Notes under the pieces: model-generated | Told to the model about the DNA's origin: nothing | Databases searched by the model: none | Seen by the model: only the letters and a program-made list of their open reading frames with translations | Position numbers and translations under genes: made by a program | Shown: positions 50,699 through 59,880 of the stretch, piece by piece | Numbering within the stretch: the stretch's first letter is position 1 | Layout: each line of letters starts with the position of its first letter | Assembly (NCBI RefSeq): GCF_003970695.1 | Contig: NZ_CP034570.1 | Coordinates: forward strand, 3,534,001-3,598,000 | From: Maribacter sp. MJ134 | GTDB lineage: Bacteria > Bacteroidota > Bacteroidia > Flavobacteriales > Flavobacteriaceae | Reading direction: 5' to 3' | Length of the DNA stretch: 64,000 nucleotides

Positions 50699-52160
50699 AA
50701 CAAGACTGCTGGGCCTAGTTTTAGGGCCTATTTCATTTTTTCTGATATTATCATTTTTTCATCCAGAAGATTTATCAAAAGAGGCGAACGCCGTATTGGC
50801 TACTACGATTTGGATTGCCATTTGGTGGATTACCGAAGCCATACCAATTGCGGTCACCGCTTTGTTACCTTTAGTATTGTTTCCGTTATCGGGAGGTTTG
50901 GATTTACCGACCACTTCTGGCTCTTTTGGCCATAAGTATGTCTTCCTTTATATGGGAGGATTTATTATCGCCATAGCCATCGAGAAATGGAACCTTCATA
51001 AACGTATTGCGCTGAACATTATAAATTTTATTGGCTCGGACATTCGTAAAATTATACTGGGTTTTATGATGGCAACGGCATTTCTGTCCATGTGGATTTC
51101 CAATACCGCCACCGCGGTTATGATGTTGCCCATAGGAATTGCAATAATTAAACAGTTAAGGGACAATCCAGATACCATAGAAGATGAGAACCTCATATTC
51201 GGAAAAGCCTTGATGCTTGGTATAGCTTACAGCGCTTCTATCGGTGGGGTCGCTACCTTGATTGGTACGCCACCTAATTTGGTCCTGGCCGGTGTTGTTT
51301 TGGATACGTACGGTTATGAAATTACCTTTATGCAGTGGTTTACATTTGGGCTTCCCATTTCTATCATACTCCTCTTTATCTGTTGGAAATACCTTACCCG
51401 ATATGCATTTTCTTTTAAACAAACGGAGTTCCCTGGCGGTAAAGAAGAGATTAAAAGACAATTACAGCTTCTGGGAAAAATTAGCTATGAGGAAAAATCA
51501 GTTGGTTTTATTTTTGCGTTCACCGCTTTTTGTTGGATTACAAGGTCCTTTCTTTTGCAACAGTTTTTACCAGGATTGGACGATACCATAATTGCAATCT
51601 GTTTTGCCATAGTGCTATTCCTAATACCTGCCAGAAATAGAAAAGAACAATTGATCAATTGGGAAGAAGCGGTACAAATGCCTTGGGGGATTATTTTACT
51701 GTTCGGTGGCGGAATGGCCTTGGCCAAGGGTTTTGAGGTGAGCGGTCTGGCCGTGTGGATAGGAAGCCAAATGACATCCTTGTCCGGGCTATCCATTATA
51801 GTATTGATATTGGTATTGATTGCCGCGGTTAATTTTTTAACCGAGATTACCTCAAATTTGGCTACAACGGCTATGTTGCTGCCCGTTCTTGCGCCCATGG
51901 CACTAACGATAAATGTACACCCCTTTGCATTAATGGTGGGAGCAGCCGTGGCAGCATCCTGTGCCTTTATGTTGCCTGTAGCAACACCACCCAATGCCGT
52001 GGTATTCGGATCGGGGTATTTGCGCATCCCGGACATGGTCAAAAAAGGTCTTTTTATGAATATAATATCCATTCTTATACTTACCTTATTTGTTTATTTC
52101 GCCCTCCCGGTACTGTGGGACTTTGTTATTGAAGGGTTTCCGAATAGCTTAAAAAAATAG
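50691..52160 (+). CDS. SLC13/DASS sodium:dicarboxylate (or sulphate) symporter
   Basis: A 489-residue transporter with around eleven helices. It has the family signatures WIAIWWITEAIPIAVTALLPLVLFP, MWISNTATAVMMLPIGIAI (Ser-Asn-Thr of the first substrate loop) and LTEITSNLATTAMLLPVLAPMA (second Ser-Asn-Thr-like loop), and SIGGVATLIGTPPNLVLAG. Dicarboxylates such as succinate or malate are the likely cargo, given pckA downstream. It ends 268 bases before pckA. Confidence 0.9.
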   Translation: MNRTRLLGLVLGPISFFLILSFFHPEDLSKEANAVLATTIWIAIWWITEAIPIAVTALLPLVLFPLSGGLDLPTTSGSFGHKYVFLYMGGFIIAIAIEKWNLHKRIALNIINFIGSDIRKIILGFMMATAFLSMWISNTATAVMMLPIGIAIIKQLRDNPDTIEDENLIFGKALMLGIAYSASIGGVATLIGTPPNLVLAGVVLDTYGYEITFMQWFTFGLPISIILLFICWKYLTRYAFSFKQTEFPGGKEEIKRQLQLLGKISYEEKSVGFIFAFTAFCWITRSFLLQQFLPGLDDTIIAICFAIVLFLIPARNRKEQLINWEEAVQMPWGIILLFGGGMALAKGFEVSGLAVWIGSQMTSLSGLSIIVLILVLIAAVNFLTEITSNLATTAMLLPVLAPMALTINVHPFALMVGAAVAASCAFMLPVATPPNAVVFGSGYLRIPDMVKKGLFMNIISILILTLFVYFALPVLWDFVIEGFPNSLKK

Positions 52161-52428
52161 CAGATTTAGGTCTATTATATATCAAACTATTAAAAAAAAA
52201 TAGTGATTTTTATCATAATCGTAAATTATGCATTAGTAAAATGCTAAAGAATTTTCAATTTCATTAAAATAAAATAATGGATTTCCTGATAATCCGTCTA
52301 AAATTTTAAGAGATATATCCATACGGTAAGGATATAACAATTCAACGTGTATATTGGCTAATAAAACCTAAAATTAAGGCGCTTGGTATATTAATTATAT
52401 AGCTTTGCACAAACTAAATTTTATTTTT
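52161..52428 (+). other. AT-rich leader region of pckA
   Basis: No gene and no clear terminator for the SLC13 gene. TAGCTTTG at 52400-52407 fits the -7 consensus TAnnTTTG and stands 21 bases before the pckA ATG. The rest is AT-rich without a recognised motif. Confidence 0.5.
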
Positions 52429-54045
52429 ATGAGTGCAATAGACCAGAATACGAAAACGTTTTCGTTGAATGATTATGGAATTACGCATCGTAATGTGCAT
52501 TATCAATTAGATCCCATAGATCTTCAGAAGATAACTGTGGATAAGGATATGGGGACTGAAACCGCTAATGGCACCTTGGCCGTTAACACCGGAGAATTTA
52601 CAGGTAGGTCTCCTATGGATCGCTTTATCGTAAAGGATAAAATTACAGAAGATAAAATTTGGTGGGGACCGGTCAACATTCCTTTTGATACCGATAAGTT
52701 TGATAAGCTATATGATAAGGTCATTGCTTATCTTAACGAAAAAGAGTTATTTGTTAGGGATAGTTATGCCTGTGCAGACCCTGAATATCTATTAAATATC
52801 AGGGTGATTAACGAGTATCCCTGGTCAAATATGTTTGCCTATAACATGTTTCTTAGGCCTACGGAAGAAGAACTACATGACTTTGATCCGGAATGGACGG
52901 TCATCAATGCACCTGGATTTATGGCCGATGCTGATGAAGACGGAACGCGTCAGCATAACTTTGCCATTTTAAACTTCACAAAAAAAATTGCCTTAATAGG
53001 TGGTACGGGATACACGGGAGAAATTAAAAAAGGCATTTTTTCCGCTTTGAACTTTATATTGCCCGTTTATAAGAATACGCTACCCATGCATTGCTCCTCT
53101 AATGTTGGTGTTGATGGAGATACGGCCATATTCTTTGGTTTGTCGGGAACCGGTAAAACTACCTTATCTACTGACCCAAACAGAAAACTAATAGGAGATG
53201 ATGAACATGGTTGGACAAATGCCAATACCGTTTTTAATTTTGAAGGCGGTTGTTACGCCAAGGTAATCAACCTTTCAAAGGAGCAGGAGCCTGAAATTTA
53301 TGGGGCCATAAAACCAGGGGCAATATTGGAAAATGTGGTCTTGGACAATAATGGTAACGTAGATTTCGCGGATACGTCCATAACGCAAAACACAAGGGTA
53401 AGTTATCCCATACATCATATCGATAATATCCAAGAGCCTTCCATTGGTGAGAATGTTAAGAATATATTTTTCTTGACTGCCGATGCCTTTGGTGTACTAC
53501 CTCCAATATCTAAACTAACACCTAGCCAAGCGGCTTATCACTTTATATCTGGGTATACCGCTAAAGTTGCAGGCACTGAAGCTGGCGTTGTTGAGCCGGT
53601 GCCTTCCTTTTCGGCCTGTTTTGGAGCGCCTTTTATGCCTTTACATCCTACCAAATATGCGGAGATGCTTAGCAAGAAAATGAAAGAATCCGGTGTTGAT
53701 GTTTGGCTCGTTAATACGGGTTGGACAGGCGGACCTTACGGGGTGGGAACACGAATGAAGTTAAAATACACTAGGGCTATGATAAGTGCGGCCTTGAGCG
53801 GACAATTAGGCCTGTATTCCTATGACAACTATCACATCCATTCCGTTTTTGGAGTGGCACAACCAAGGGAATGTCCAGGGGTACCAACGAGCGTGTTGAG
53901 TCCCAGGGCTACTTGGAACAATGACGAAAAATATTATACTACAGCCTTTAAACTATCAAACGCATTTAGGGAGAATTTTAAAAAGTTCGAGTCCTATGCA
54001 AGCGAGGAAATAAGAAGAGGAGGTCCGCAGCGATATGCCTTTTAA
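52429..54045 (+). CDS. pckA: Phosphoenolpyruvate carboxykinase (ATP)
   Basis: Converts oxaloacetate and ATP to phosphoenolpyruvate, the first step of gluconeogenesis. The 538 residues hold TGEFTGRSPMDRFIVKD, HCSSNVGVDGDTAIFFGLSGTGKTTLS (P-loop), DPNRKLIGDDEHGW, and NTRVSYPIHHIDN. The ATG at 52429 (MSAIDQNTKTF) is chosen because it follows the -7 box and matches other Bacteroidetes PckA; an upstream reading is just 8 codons longer. Confidence 0.97.
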   Translation: MSAIDQNTKTFSLNDYGITHRNVHYQLDPIDLQKITVDKDMGTETANGTLAVNTGEFTGRSPMDRFIVKDKITEDKIWWGPVNIPFDTDKFDKLYDKVIAYLNEKELFVRDSYACADPEYLLNIRVINEYPWSNMFAYNMFLRPTEEELHDFDPEWTVINAPGFMADADEDGTRQHNFAILNFTKKIALIGGTGYTGEIKKGIFSALNFILPVYKNTLPMHCSSNVGVDGDTAIFFGLSGTGKTTLSTDPNRKLIGDDEHGWTNANTVFNFEGGCYAKVINLSKEQEPEIYGAIKPGAILENVVLDNNGNVDFADTSITQNTRVSYPIHHIDNIQEPSIGENVKNIFFLTADAFGVLPPISKLTPSQAAYHFISGYTAKVAGTEAGVVEPVPSFSACFGAPFMPLHPTKYAEMLSKKMKESGVDVWLVNTGWTGGPYGVGTRMKLKYTRAMISAALSGQLGLYSYDNYHIHSVFGVAQPRECPGVPTSVLSPRATWNNDEKYYTTAFKLSNAFRENFKKFESYASEEIRRGGPQRYAF

Positions 54046-54050
54046 TCACT

Positions 54051-54086
54051 AAAAAAGCCCGGTCAAATAAATGACCGGGCTTTTTT
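54051..54086 (+). terminator. Strong bidirectional terminator between pckA and hemD
   Basis: AAAAAAGCCCGGTCA, loop AATAAA, TGACCGGGCTTTTTT. A 14-15 bp stem with an A-run before and a T-run after, so it serves the convergent genes on both strands. Confidence 0.95.
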
Positions 54087-54101
54087 ATGATTACTTCTAT
54101 C

Positions 54102-54845
54102 TTACTTATTTACACTCGTGATATATTTTTGCAAGGCCATGGTCATGGAAGGTGTTTCTGGCGTCGGTGCTTTTATATCTATTCTGAGTCCAGCATCTGT
54201 GGCTGCGTCTACCGTGGAGTTTCCAAACACGGCTATTCTTGTGTCGTTTTGTTCAAAATCCGGGAAATTGTGAAGAAGGGATTCTATTCCGGATGGACTA
54301 AAGAATACCAATACATCATAATAAACATCCCTTAAATCCGAGAGGTCACTAATTACTGTTTTATAGAAAATACCACGTTGCCATGAGATTCCTAAGGTGT
54401 CCAATGTTTCCGGAACTGCAGGTTTTAGAACATCCGAGGATGGCAAAAAGAACTTTTCGTCCTTATATTTTTTAATCAACGGAACCAGTTCAGAGAATAA
54501 ACGTTTTCCAACATAAATCTTACGTTTTCTGTACACCACATATTTCTGAAGGTAATAGGCAACAGCTTCCGACTGGCAAAAATACTTCATACTATCCGGA
54601 ACCTTAAAGCGCATCTCTTCAGCTATTCTAAAAAAATGATCCACCGCATTTCTGCTGGTAAGTATAATGGCGCTGTAATCCTTAAGGTCAATTTTTTGCT
54701 GCCTTACGTTCTTGGCATCAACACCTTCTACGTGAATGAATGGTCTAAAATCCACCTTTACTTTTTCCTTGTCGATAAGTTTGGAATAGGGAGAATTTTC
54801 CATTTTCGGCTCGGGCTGAGAGACCAAAATTGTCTTTACTTTCAT
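54102..54845 (-). CDS. hemD: Uroporphyrinogen-III synthase
   Basis: Closes the tetrapyrrole ring in heme synthesis. The 247 residues match the family by layout rather than by strict motifs: KTILVSQPEPKMENSPYSKL at the start, AIILTSRNAVDHFFRI near residue 60, FLPSSDVLKPAVPETL in the middle and DVLVFFSPSGIESLL then IAVFGNSTVDAATDAGLRIDIKAPTPETPSMTMAL at the end. ATG at 54845 is used; a GTG three codons upstream is possible. It starts 8 bases after the DUF4271 stop. Confidence 0.85.
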   Translation of the reverse strand: MKVKTILVSQPEPKMENSPYSKLIDKEKVKVDFRPFIHVEGVDAKNVRQQKIDLKDYSAIILTSRNAVDHFFRIAEEMRFKVPDSMKYFCQSEAVAYYLQKYVVYRKRKIYVGKRLFSELVPLIKKYKDEKFFLPSSDVLKPAVPETLDTLGISWQRGIFYKTVISDLSDLRDVYYDVLVFFSPSGIESLLHNFPDFEQNDTRIAVFGNSTVDAATDAGLRIDIKAPTPETPSMTMALQKYITSVNK

Positions 54846-54853
54846 ATAGTGCA

Positions 54854-55507
54854 CTATTTAAGGAAGCTTCCCATAATTACTAAGGGTGCAATTTCGAGTG
54901 CGCAAAGGTACAAAATAAAATAGAAAAAGTAGGAAGTTATCAATTTTTGGTGATTCTTTAAAACTGTAACCCAACCTATTATGTTAACTCCTAAGAATAA
55001 AATTAAGGCCAATACCACAATTGTTTTGGAATCTACATAAACGAAGCTTAAAACGATATTGGCAATAAATAGGATTAATCCCGAATAATTTAAATACGAG
55101 AGCTTTTTAAAAATAATTTCCGAAAAAGTCTTTTGAGAACCGAATATGAAACCATTGGTAAGTTGCAATAATACCTTTACCGTCAAAAAAAGAAAAAACA
55201 CCAATAAAATGATTGGAAAAATAAAGGGATAGTTATTTGATTCTGGCTTTTCATAGCTTTTCCATGCCAAGAATAAAAACAGAGACGTATTGATAACCTG
55301 AAAAATGGTGAACAATATATGGAACCAGTTGTATAGCTTTTCCTTTTTATTGTACATAAAAATGTACTTGTTATTGAAAGGTAAAATCATAAAATTTAGA
55401 AAACGGGAATAGAACATAGTTTTAGCGGCCAACACAAAGAGAAGGCTACCAAAAAGAATTATGGTAATCCAATCTTCAGAATTTGCCGCTCTAAGTATAG
55501 GTTCCAT
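54854..55507 (-). CDS. DUF4271 membrane protein
   Basis: A 217-residue inner-membrane protein with six or so helices, of the DUF4271 family from Bacteroidetes, usually encoded next to hemD. Phrases: DWITIILFGSLLFVLAAKTMFYSRF, LLQLTNGFIFGSQKTFSEIIFKKLSYLNYSGLILF and the C-terminal YFFYFILYLCALEIAPLVIM. Function unknown. Its ATG overlaps the stop of the GT39 gene by one base (TAATG junction). Confidence 0.85.
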   Translation of the reverse strand: MEPILRAANSEDWITIILFGSLLFVLAAKTMFYSRFLNFMILPFNNKYIFMYNKKEKLYNWFHILFTIFQVINTSLFLFLAWKSYEKPESNNYPFIFPIILLVFFLFLTVKVLLQLTNGFIFGSQKTFSEIIFKKLSYLNYSGLILFIANIVLSFVYVDSKTIVVLALILFLGVNIIGWVTVLKNHQKLITSYFFYFILYLCALEIAPLVIMGSFLK

Positions 55508-57180
55508 TACTGCAAAGGTATGGGTTTACCGTTAAGACCAAAGTATAGGCCGTTCTCTGATATTACGATTCTCACATAGCCAAGACTATCTTTTTTAGTT
55601 TTGGGAAGTATTGTAGTGAAATTTGTAGTGTCCTTTGAAATTAAGACGGTCGTAGTGGAATCCATTGGAGAAACCAAAATAGGAATTACATGTTGCGTTT
55701 TTTTATAATTGTCCAGGTAGGCCGCTGCAAATTTTAAGGTGTTAAGCTTAATGTCAAATTCATAGGGATTATAGACTTTTAGCGATATCTCCTGCCCGAC
55801 ACTTACTTTTTCTTCACTCGTCTCTACGATACATTCTAATTTGCGATAGGAATTGAAATTTTCAATGTAATTGGCGTGAAATACACTACCATCAGTTTTG
55901 GTGTAGTCAAAAGTTCCGTCGGTAATATATTTTGAAACGTAAAGCACCTCTCTATTCCTGACCTCTTCTTCCGTATCTTCTATGGAATATTGATTTTTGC
56001 GGTACTGTACGTTATTCAAGGAAAAGGAAGTGTTTCCGCCAGAATAAAAGGCGTACATAGGTGCCCTTCGATAGGAATTTTCGAAAACCACGGGCATATC
56101 TCCAACCTCATCTTTAATCTGTTTTACCCAATCTTTATTCCCGTGGCTTTCATAGAAAACATTAAAGAGTAAAGGTTGGTGGACTAGGCCCACTCGCAAA
56201 TACAGAATAACGACCACATTGGCCAAACCCAGTCTATAGATCCATCGCATAGAAGTTCTGTTGACTAGCATATAATTAAACGTTATAATAACCATTGGAA
56301 TACAAATAATAATTATCCATTGCGTTTGTATTCTCCTGTTAAAACTGGAAATGAAAAAGAAAATAAGAACTCCATACGTTAAAAATAACAGCGCTTTGTT
56401 GAACAGGGAACTTGCTTTGGTCTTGAATAAAGCATAATAGATAAAGGGGAAAGTCAACCCAAAAATAGCAACGAGATTTACAAAATAACCCAATGTATAT
56501 TTCTCAAAACTATAGGCGCCATTAGGGCGTTCATAGAGGTGATATTTAATGGAAACCAAGTTATTGTCATATAGCCAATAGAAATGAGGCATATAGCATA
56601 GTAAGGCCACGATTACGGCATACCAGGCAAATCTGTTTTTTAGAAGCTTAAAGTTGGATAATAACACAAATAAGATGACCAATACGGCATGGTATTTACT
56701 GTACATTAAACAGGCCATGACAATGCCTAATAGGACGGACAGCCCTAAGGAAGGCTTTTCAATGAACTTTTTATAGATCAATAAAAAGCATGATGTAAAG
56801 AATAGCAACGGCGTATCTGGTAGAGTGAAAAATCCGTACGCGTTAAGCAGCGTCATGGAGAACGTTAGTACAAAGAAATGAACAACGTAGTCTTTCTTCT
56901 TAGGGTGGTCTATCAGCAACCAAAGAACGATTAGGTTTGCGGCGGAAAGAAGGCAGCTCATAAAACGTACGCCCAGTTCTCCATCAAAAAAAAGACTGCT
57001 TATTTTAATGAGGAGTGCTACCATAGGAGGGTGGTCAAAGTACCCCCAGGCCATGTTCTGACTATAATACCAGTAGTAAGATTCATCAAAGATGAGTTCC
57101 GTAAAATAGGATTGAACTAGGTTGAGTAACAGAAAAACTGAAAGAAAATAATAAAATGGTTTGGGTATTTTCTTAAACAT
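55507..57180 (-). CDS. GT39-type membrane glycosyltransferase
   Basis: A 557-residue PMT/ArnT-like enzyme with roughly a dozen helices. The first loop has the catalytic acidic residue in ELIFDESYYWYYSQNMAWGYFDHPPMVALLIKIS, as in the family. It transfers a sugar from a polyprenyl-phosphate donor to a lipid or protein on the outside of the inner membrane. Divergent from the polyprenol-phosphate mannose synthase gene, which can make its donor. The ATG at 57180 is used; the TTG at 57201 would lie within the promoter. Confidence 0.88.
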   Translation of the reverse strand: MFKKIPKPFYYFLSVFLLLNLVQSYFTELIFDESYYWYYSQNMAWGYFDHPPMVALLIKISSLFFDGELGVRFMSCLLSAANLIVLWLLIDHPKKKDYVVHFFVLTFSMTLLNAYGFFTLPDTPLLFFTSCFLLIYKKFIEKPSLGLSVLLGIVMACLMYSKYHAVLVILFVLLSNFKLLKNRFAWYAVIVALLCYMPHFYWLYDNNLVSIKYHLYERPNGAYSFEKYTLGYFVNLVAIFGLTFPFIYYALFKTKASSLFNKALLFLTYGVLIFFFISSFNRRIQTQWIIIICIPMVIITFNYMLVNRTSMRWIYRLGLANVVVILYLRVGLVHQPLLFNVFYESHGNKDWVKQIKDEVGDMPVVFENSYRRAPMYAFYSGGNTSFSLNNVQYRKNQYSIEDTEEEVRNREVLYVSKYITDGTFDYTKTDGSVFHANYIENFNSYRKLECIVETSEEKVSVGQEISLKVYNPYEFDIKLNTLKFAAAYLDNYKKTQHVIPILVSPMDSTTTVLISKDTTNFTTILPKTKKDSLGYVRIVISENGLYFGLNGKPIPLQ

Positions 57181-57198
57181 TGATGGTTGTTGAAGGTG

Positions 57199-57206
57199 CA
57201 AAATTA
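57199..57206 (-). promoter_or_regulatory. -7 promoter box of the GT39 gene
   Basis: On the minus strand TAATTTTG, a match to TAnnTTTG, 19 bases ahead of the ATG at 57180. Confidence 0.5.
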
Positions 57207-57271
57207 CGAATTCATTTTTTTAAAAATATCATAAAGCCGGCGAAGGCATTTTACCACCACCATTAAAGTAG

Positions 57272-57279
57272 TACTTTTG
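57272..57279 (+). promoter_or_regulatory. -7 promoter box of the mannose synthase gene
   Basis: TACTTTTG, a match to TAnnTTTG, 20 bases ahead of the start at 57300; it is divergent from the box at 57199. Confidence 0.5.
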
Positions 57280-57299
57280 TTGATATACGTTATTTTTTT

Positions 57300-58028
57300 A
57301 TGTCTAACAGTATTGTAATAATTCCGACATACAACGAAATTGAAAACATTGAGGCTATCATTAGAGCGGTGTTTCAATTACCGAAACAGTTTCATGTTTT
57401 GGTGGTAGATGATAATTCTCCAGATAAGACCGGAGCATGTGTAATAGGTTTACAGGAGGAATTTAAGGGCCGCTTGTTTTTAGAGACAAGAACGGAGAAA
57501 GCTGGTTTGGGAACGGCCTACATACATGGTTTTAAGTGGGCAATAGCGAAGCGGTACGACTATATTTTTGAAATGGATGCCGATTTTTCACATAATCCAA
57601 CGGATTTACTTCGCTTGTTGAAAGCCTGTGAAAATGGCGCTGATGTTGCGGTAGGGTCTAGATATAAAAAAGGAGTAAATGTTGTAAACTGGCCATTATA
57701 TCGCGTGTTGTTATCCTACGGCGCATCCTTTTATGTAAAGATGATTACGGGGATGCGGGTACATGATCCAACAGCGGGTTTTGTTTGTTATAAGAGACAT
57801 GTATTAGAGCATATTAATTTGGACTCCGTGCGTTTTGTTGGTTACGCATTTCAAATAGAAATGAAATTTAGGGCGTATCTAAAAAACTACAGGATAGAGG
57901 AGGTTTCCATTATATTTAAGGACCGTGTATTGGGGAAATCCAAAATGAGTTCTTCCATAATCAGTGAGGCCATTTGGGGAGTCTTGTCAATGAAATTAAG
58001 GAGTTTGTTTCAGAAAAATAGATTTTAA
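57300..58028 (+). CDS. Polyprenol monophosphomannose synthase (GT2)
   Basis: A 242-residue enzyme that moves a sugar from a nucleotide sugar to polyprenyl phosphate. It has the GT2 signatures: IVIIPTYNEIENIEAII, HVLVVDDNSPDKTGACV, GLGTAYIHGFKWAIAKRYDYIFEMDADFSHNPTDL with the metal-binding DAD, and the product-binding HDPTAGFVCYKRHVLEHI. No C-terminal membrane domain, as in the soluble DPM1 type. Its product is the likely donor for the divergent GT39 enzyme. It is followed after 2 bases by dihydroorotase. Confidence 0.93.
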   Translation: MSNSIVIIPTYNEIENIEAIIRAVFQLPKQFHVLVVDDNSPDKTGACVIGLQEEFKGRLFLETRTEKAGLGTAYIHGFKWAIAKRYDYIFEMDADFSHNPTDLLRLLKACENGADVAVGSRYKKGVNVVNWPLYRVLLSYGASFYVKMITGMRVHDPTAGFVCYKRHVLEHINLDSVRFVGYAFQIEMKFRAYLKNYRIEEVSIIFKDRVLGKSKMSSSIISEAIWGVLSMKLRSLFQKNRF

Positions 58029-58030
58029 GT

Positions 58031-59368
58031 ATGGGAAGAATACTTTTGAAAAATGGAAAAGTTGTCAATGAAGGTGCAATTCAGGAGCTAGATGTTCTGG
58101 TTGATGGGGATATAATTTTAAAAATTGCAAGGGACATTTCCGATACTTCTGCAAAAGTTATAGATGTACAAGGTAAACATATTCTGCCTGGTGTAATCGA
58201 TGACCAGGTACATTTCCGAGAACCGGGATTAACCCATAAAGGAAATATAGCCACAGAAAGTAGAGCGGCCGTAGCTGGCGGTATTACTACTTTTATGGAA
58301 CAACCCAATACCAATCCGCAATCTACAAGTATTGATGCTTTAGAAGCTAAGTTTGCTACAGCGTCTAGAAGTTCCTTTGCCAATTATTCTTTTTTGTTCG
58401 GCGGCACGAACGACAATCTGGAAGAGTTGAAGCGGTTGGATAAAAATTCCTGCTCAGGAATAAAATTATTTTTAGGTTCGTCTACGGGAAATATGCTTGT
58501 AGATAATGAAAAAGTCATTGAAAGTATTTTTAGAAATACGGATATGGTCATTTCCGTGCATTGTGAGGATGAAACCACCGTGCGACAAAATTTAGAGCAA
58601 TACAAGGCAGAATATGGAGAGGATATACCTGTAAAATATCATCCTTTGATTAGGAGTGAAGAGGCCTGTTACTTATCATCTTCTAGGGCTATTGCCCTTG
58701 CGGAGAAAACAGGGGCACGACTCCATGTTTTTCACTTGTCTACGGGAAAAGAGACGGCATTGTTCAGAAATGATATTCCCCTGCGTGATAAAAAGATTAC
58801 GGCAGAGGTTTGTATTCATCACCTTTGGTTTTCCGATAACGATTATGAAAACAAAGGAACATTGATAAAGTGGAATCCCGCTGTAAAAACTGCCCAAGAT
58901 AGGGATATGCTCTGGGAGGCACTCTTGGACGATAGGATTGATGTAGTTGCTACGGACCATGCTCCGCATACCATGGAAGAAAAAGATAATGTATACACCA
59001 AAGCTCCTAGCGGCGGTCCTTTAGTACAACACGCATTACCCGCTATGCTAGAAAAACATTTAGAAGGTAAGATTAGCTTGGAGACGATTGTTCAGAAAAT
59101 GTGTCATAATCCTGCCATATTATTTCAAATTGATAAAAGAGGTTACGTTAAAGAGGGTTATTTCGCCGACCTCGCCGTAGTAGACTTACAAGAATCGTGG
59201 AAAGTGACCAAAGAAAATATAGCTTACAAATGCGGATGGTCTCCTTTTGAAGGAACTTCATTTAAATCTAAGGTTACCCACACTTTGGTCAATGGTCATT
59301 TGGCCTACGAAAAAGGTGTTTTTTCAGAAGAACGTAATGCGAAGAGACTTACATTTAACAGATTATGA
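58031..59368 (+). CDS. pyrC: Dihydroorotase
   Basis: Cyclises N-carbamoyl-aspartate in pyrimidine synthesis. The 445 residues show the amidohydrolase fold: GVIDDQVHFREPGLTHKGN near residue 57, KLFLGSSTGNML (metal-bridging Lys), SVHCEDETTV, RLHVFHLSTGKETALF, and VVATDHAPHTMEEKDN with the catalytic Asp. In the first metal motif the usual His-x-His is Gln59-x-His61; I recall this change in other Bacteroidetes dihydroorotases. It follows the mannose synthase by 2 bases and shares an ATGA junction with the next gene, so the three are co-transcribed. Confidence 0.9.
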   Translation: MGRILLKNGKVVNEGAIQELDVLVDGDIILKIARDISDTSAKVIDVQGKHILPGVIDDQVHFREPGLTHKGNIATESRAAVAGGITTFMEQPNTNPQSTSIDALEAKFATASRSSFANYSFLFGGTNDNLEELKRLDKNSCSGIKLFLGSSTGNMLVDNEKVIESIFRNTDMVISVHCEDETTVRQNLEQYKAEYGEDIPVKYHPLIRSEEACYLSSSRAIALAEKTGARLHVFHLSTGKETALFRNDIPLRDKKITAEVCIHHLWFSDNDYENKGTLIKWNPAVKTAQDRDMLWEALLDDRIDVVATDHAPHTMEEKDNVYTKAPSGGPLVQHALPAMLEKHLEGKISLETIVQKMCHNPAILFQIDKRGYVKEGYFADLAVVDLQESWKVTKENIAYKCGWSPFEGTSFKSKVTHTLVNGHLAYEKGVFSEERNAKRLTFNRL

Positions 59369-59772
59369 TGAAACGGGTAATGTTATTCGCGAGTATTGTC
59401 TTTCTTGTTTCCTGCGGCGAGAAATTAATAGAGCAACCAGAGAATTTAATCGCTAGGGATCAGATGGTACTTATATTAAAGGACATGGCCATCGTAAATG
59501 CCGCTAAAAGTACCAATATCGGAAAATTGAAAGAAAATGGTATAGATCCTACCACCTATGTCTTTGACAAATATAATGTTGATAGCACTAGGTTCGTAGA
59601 TAGCGATAGATACTACGCATCCATACCATTGGAATATGAAGGTATTTATAAAGAGGTAGAAAGTTTACTGGAAGAGGAGAAACAACGGTTAAAGGAATTA
59701 AAAGAGCGTAACGATAGTCTAAAACTCCTGCAACGGGAAGAAAAGGATTTACTGGATAATCAAGATTTATGA
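59365..59772 (+). CDS. DUF4296 lipoprotein
   Basis: A 135-residue lipoprotein (lipobox in IVFLVSC) of the DUF4296 family, which is usually found next to dihydroorotase in Bacteroidetes. After the anchor come EQPENLIARDQMVLILKDMAIVNAAK and GIDPTTYVFDKYNVDSTRFVDSDRYYAS, then a basic coiled coil (LEEEKQRLKELKERNDS). Function unknown. It overlaps pyrC by 4 bases; the 108-base gap after it shows no gene. Confidence 0.85.
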   Translation: MMKRVMLFASIVFLVSCGEKLIEQPENLIARDQMVLILKDMAIVNAAKSTNIGKLKENGIDPTTYVFDKYNVDSTRFVDSDRYYASIPLEYEGIYKEVESLLEEEKQRLKELKERNDSLKLLQREEKDLLDNQDL

Positions 59773-59880
59773 TGTTCCGAAGCTTGCGTCCAAATAAATG
59801 TTGGCTCTGCTTCTAATGGCTCTGGAGCTTTACCCGAGGTCATTTACTACAGCAAAAAGATGTTCAACTACCTACGCATA

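Noticed and set aside
59773-59880. Gap between the DUF4296 and epimerase genes checked for a small gene or terminator
   Set aside because: No reading frame of useful length and no stem with a T-run was found.
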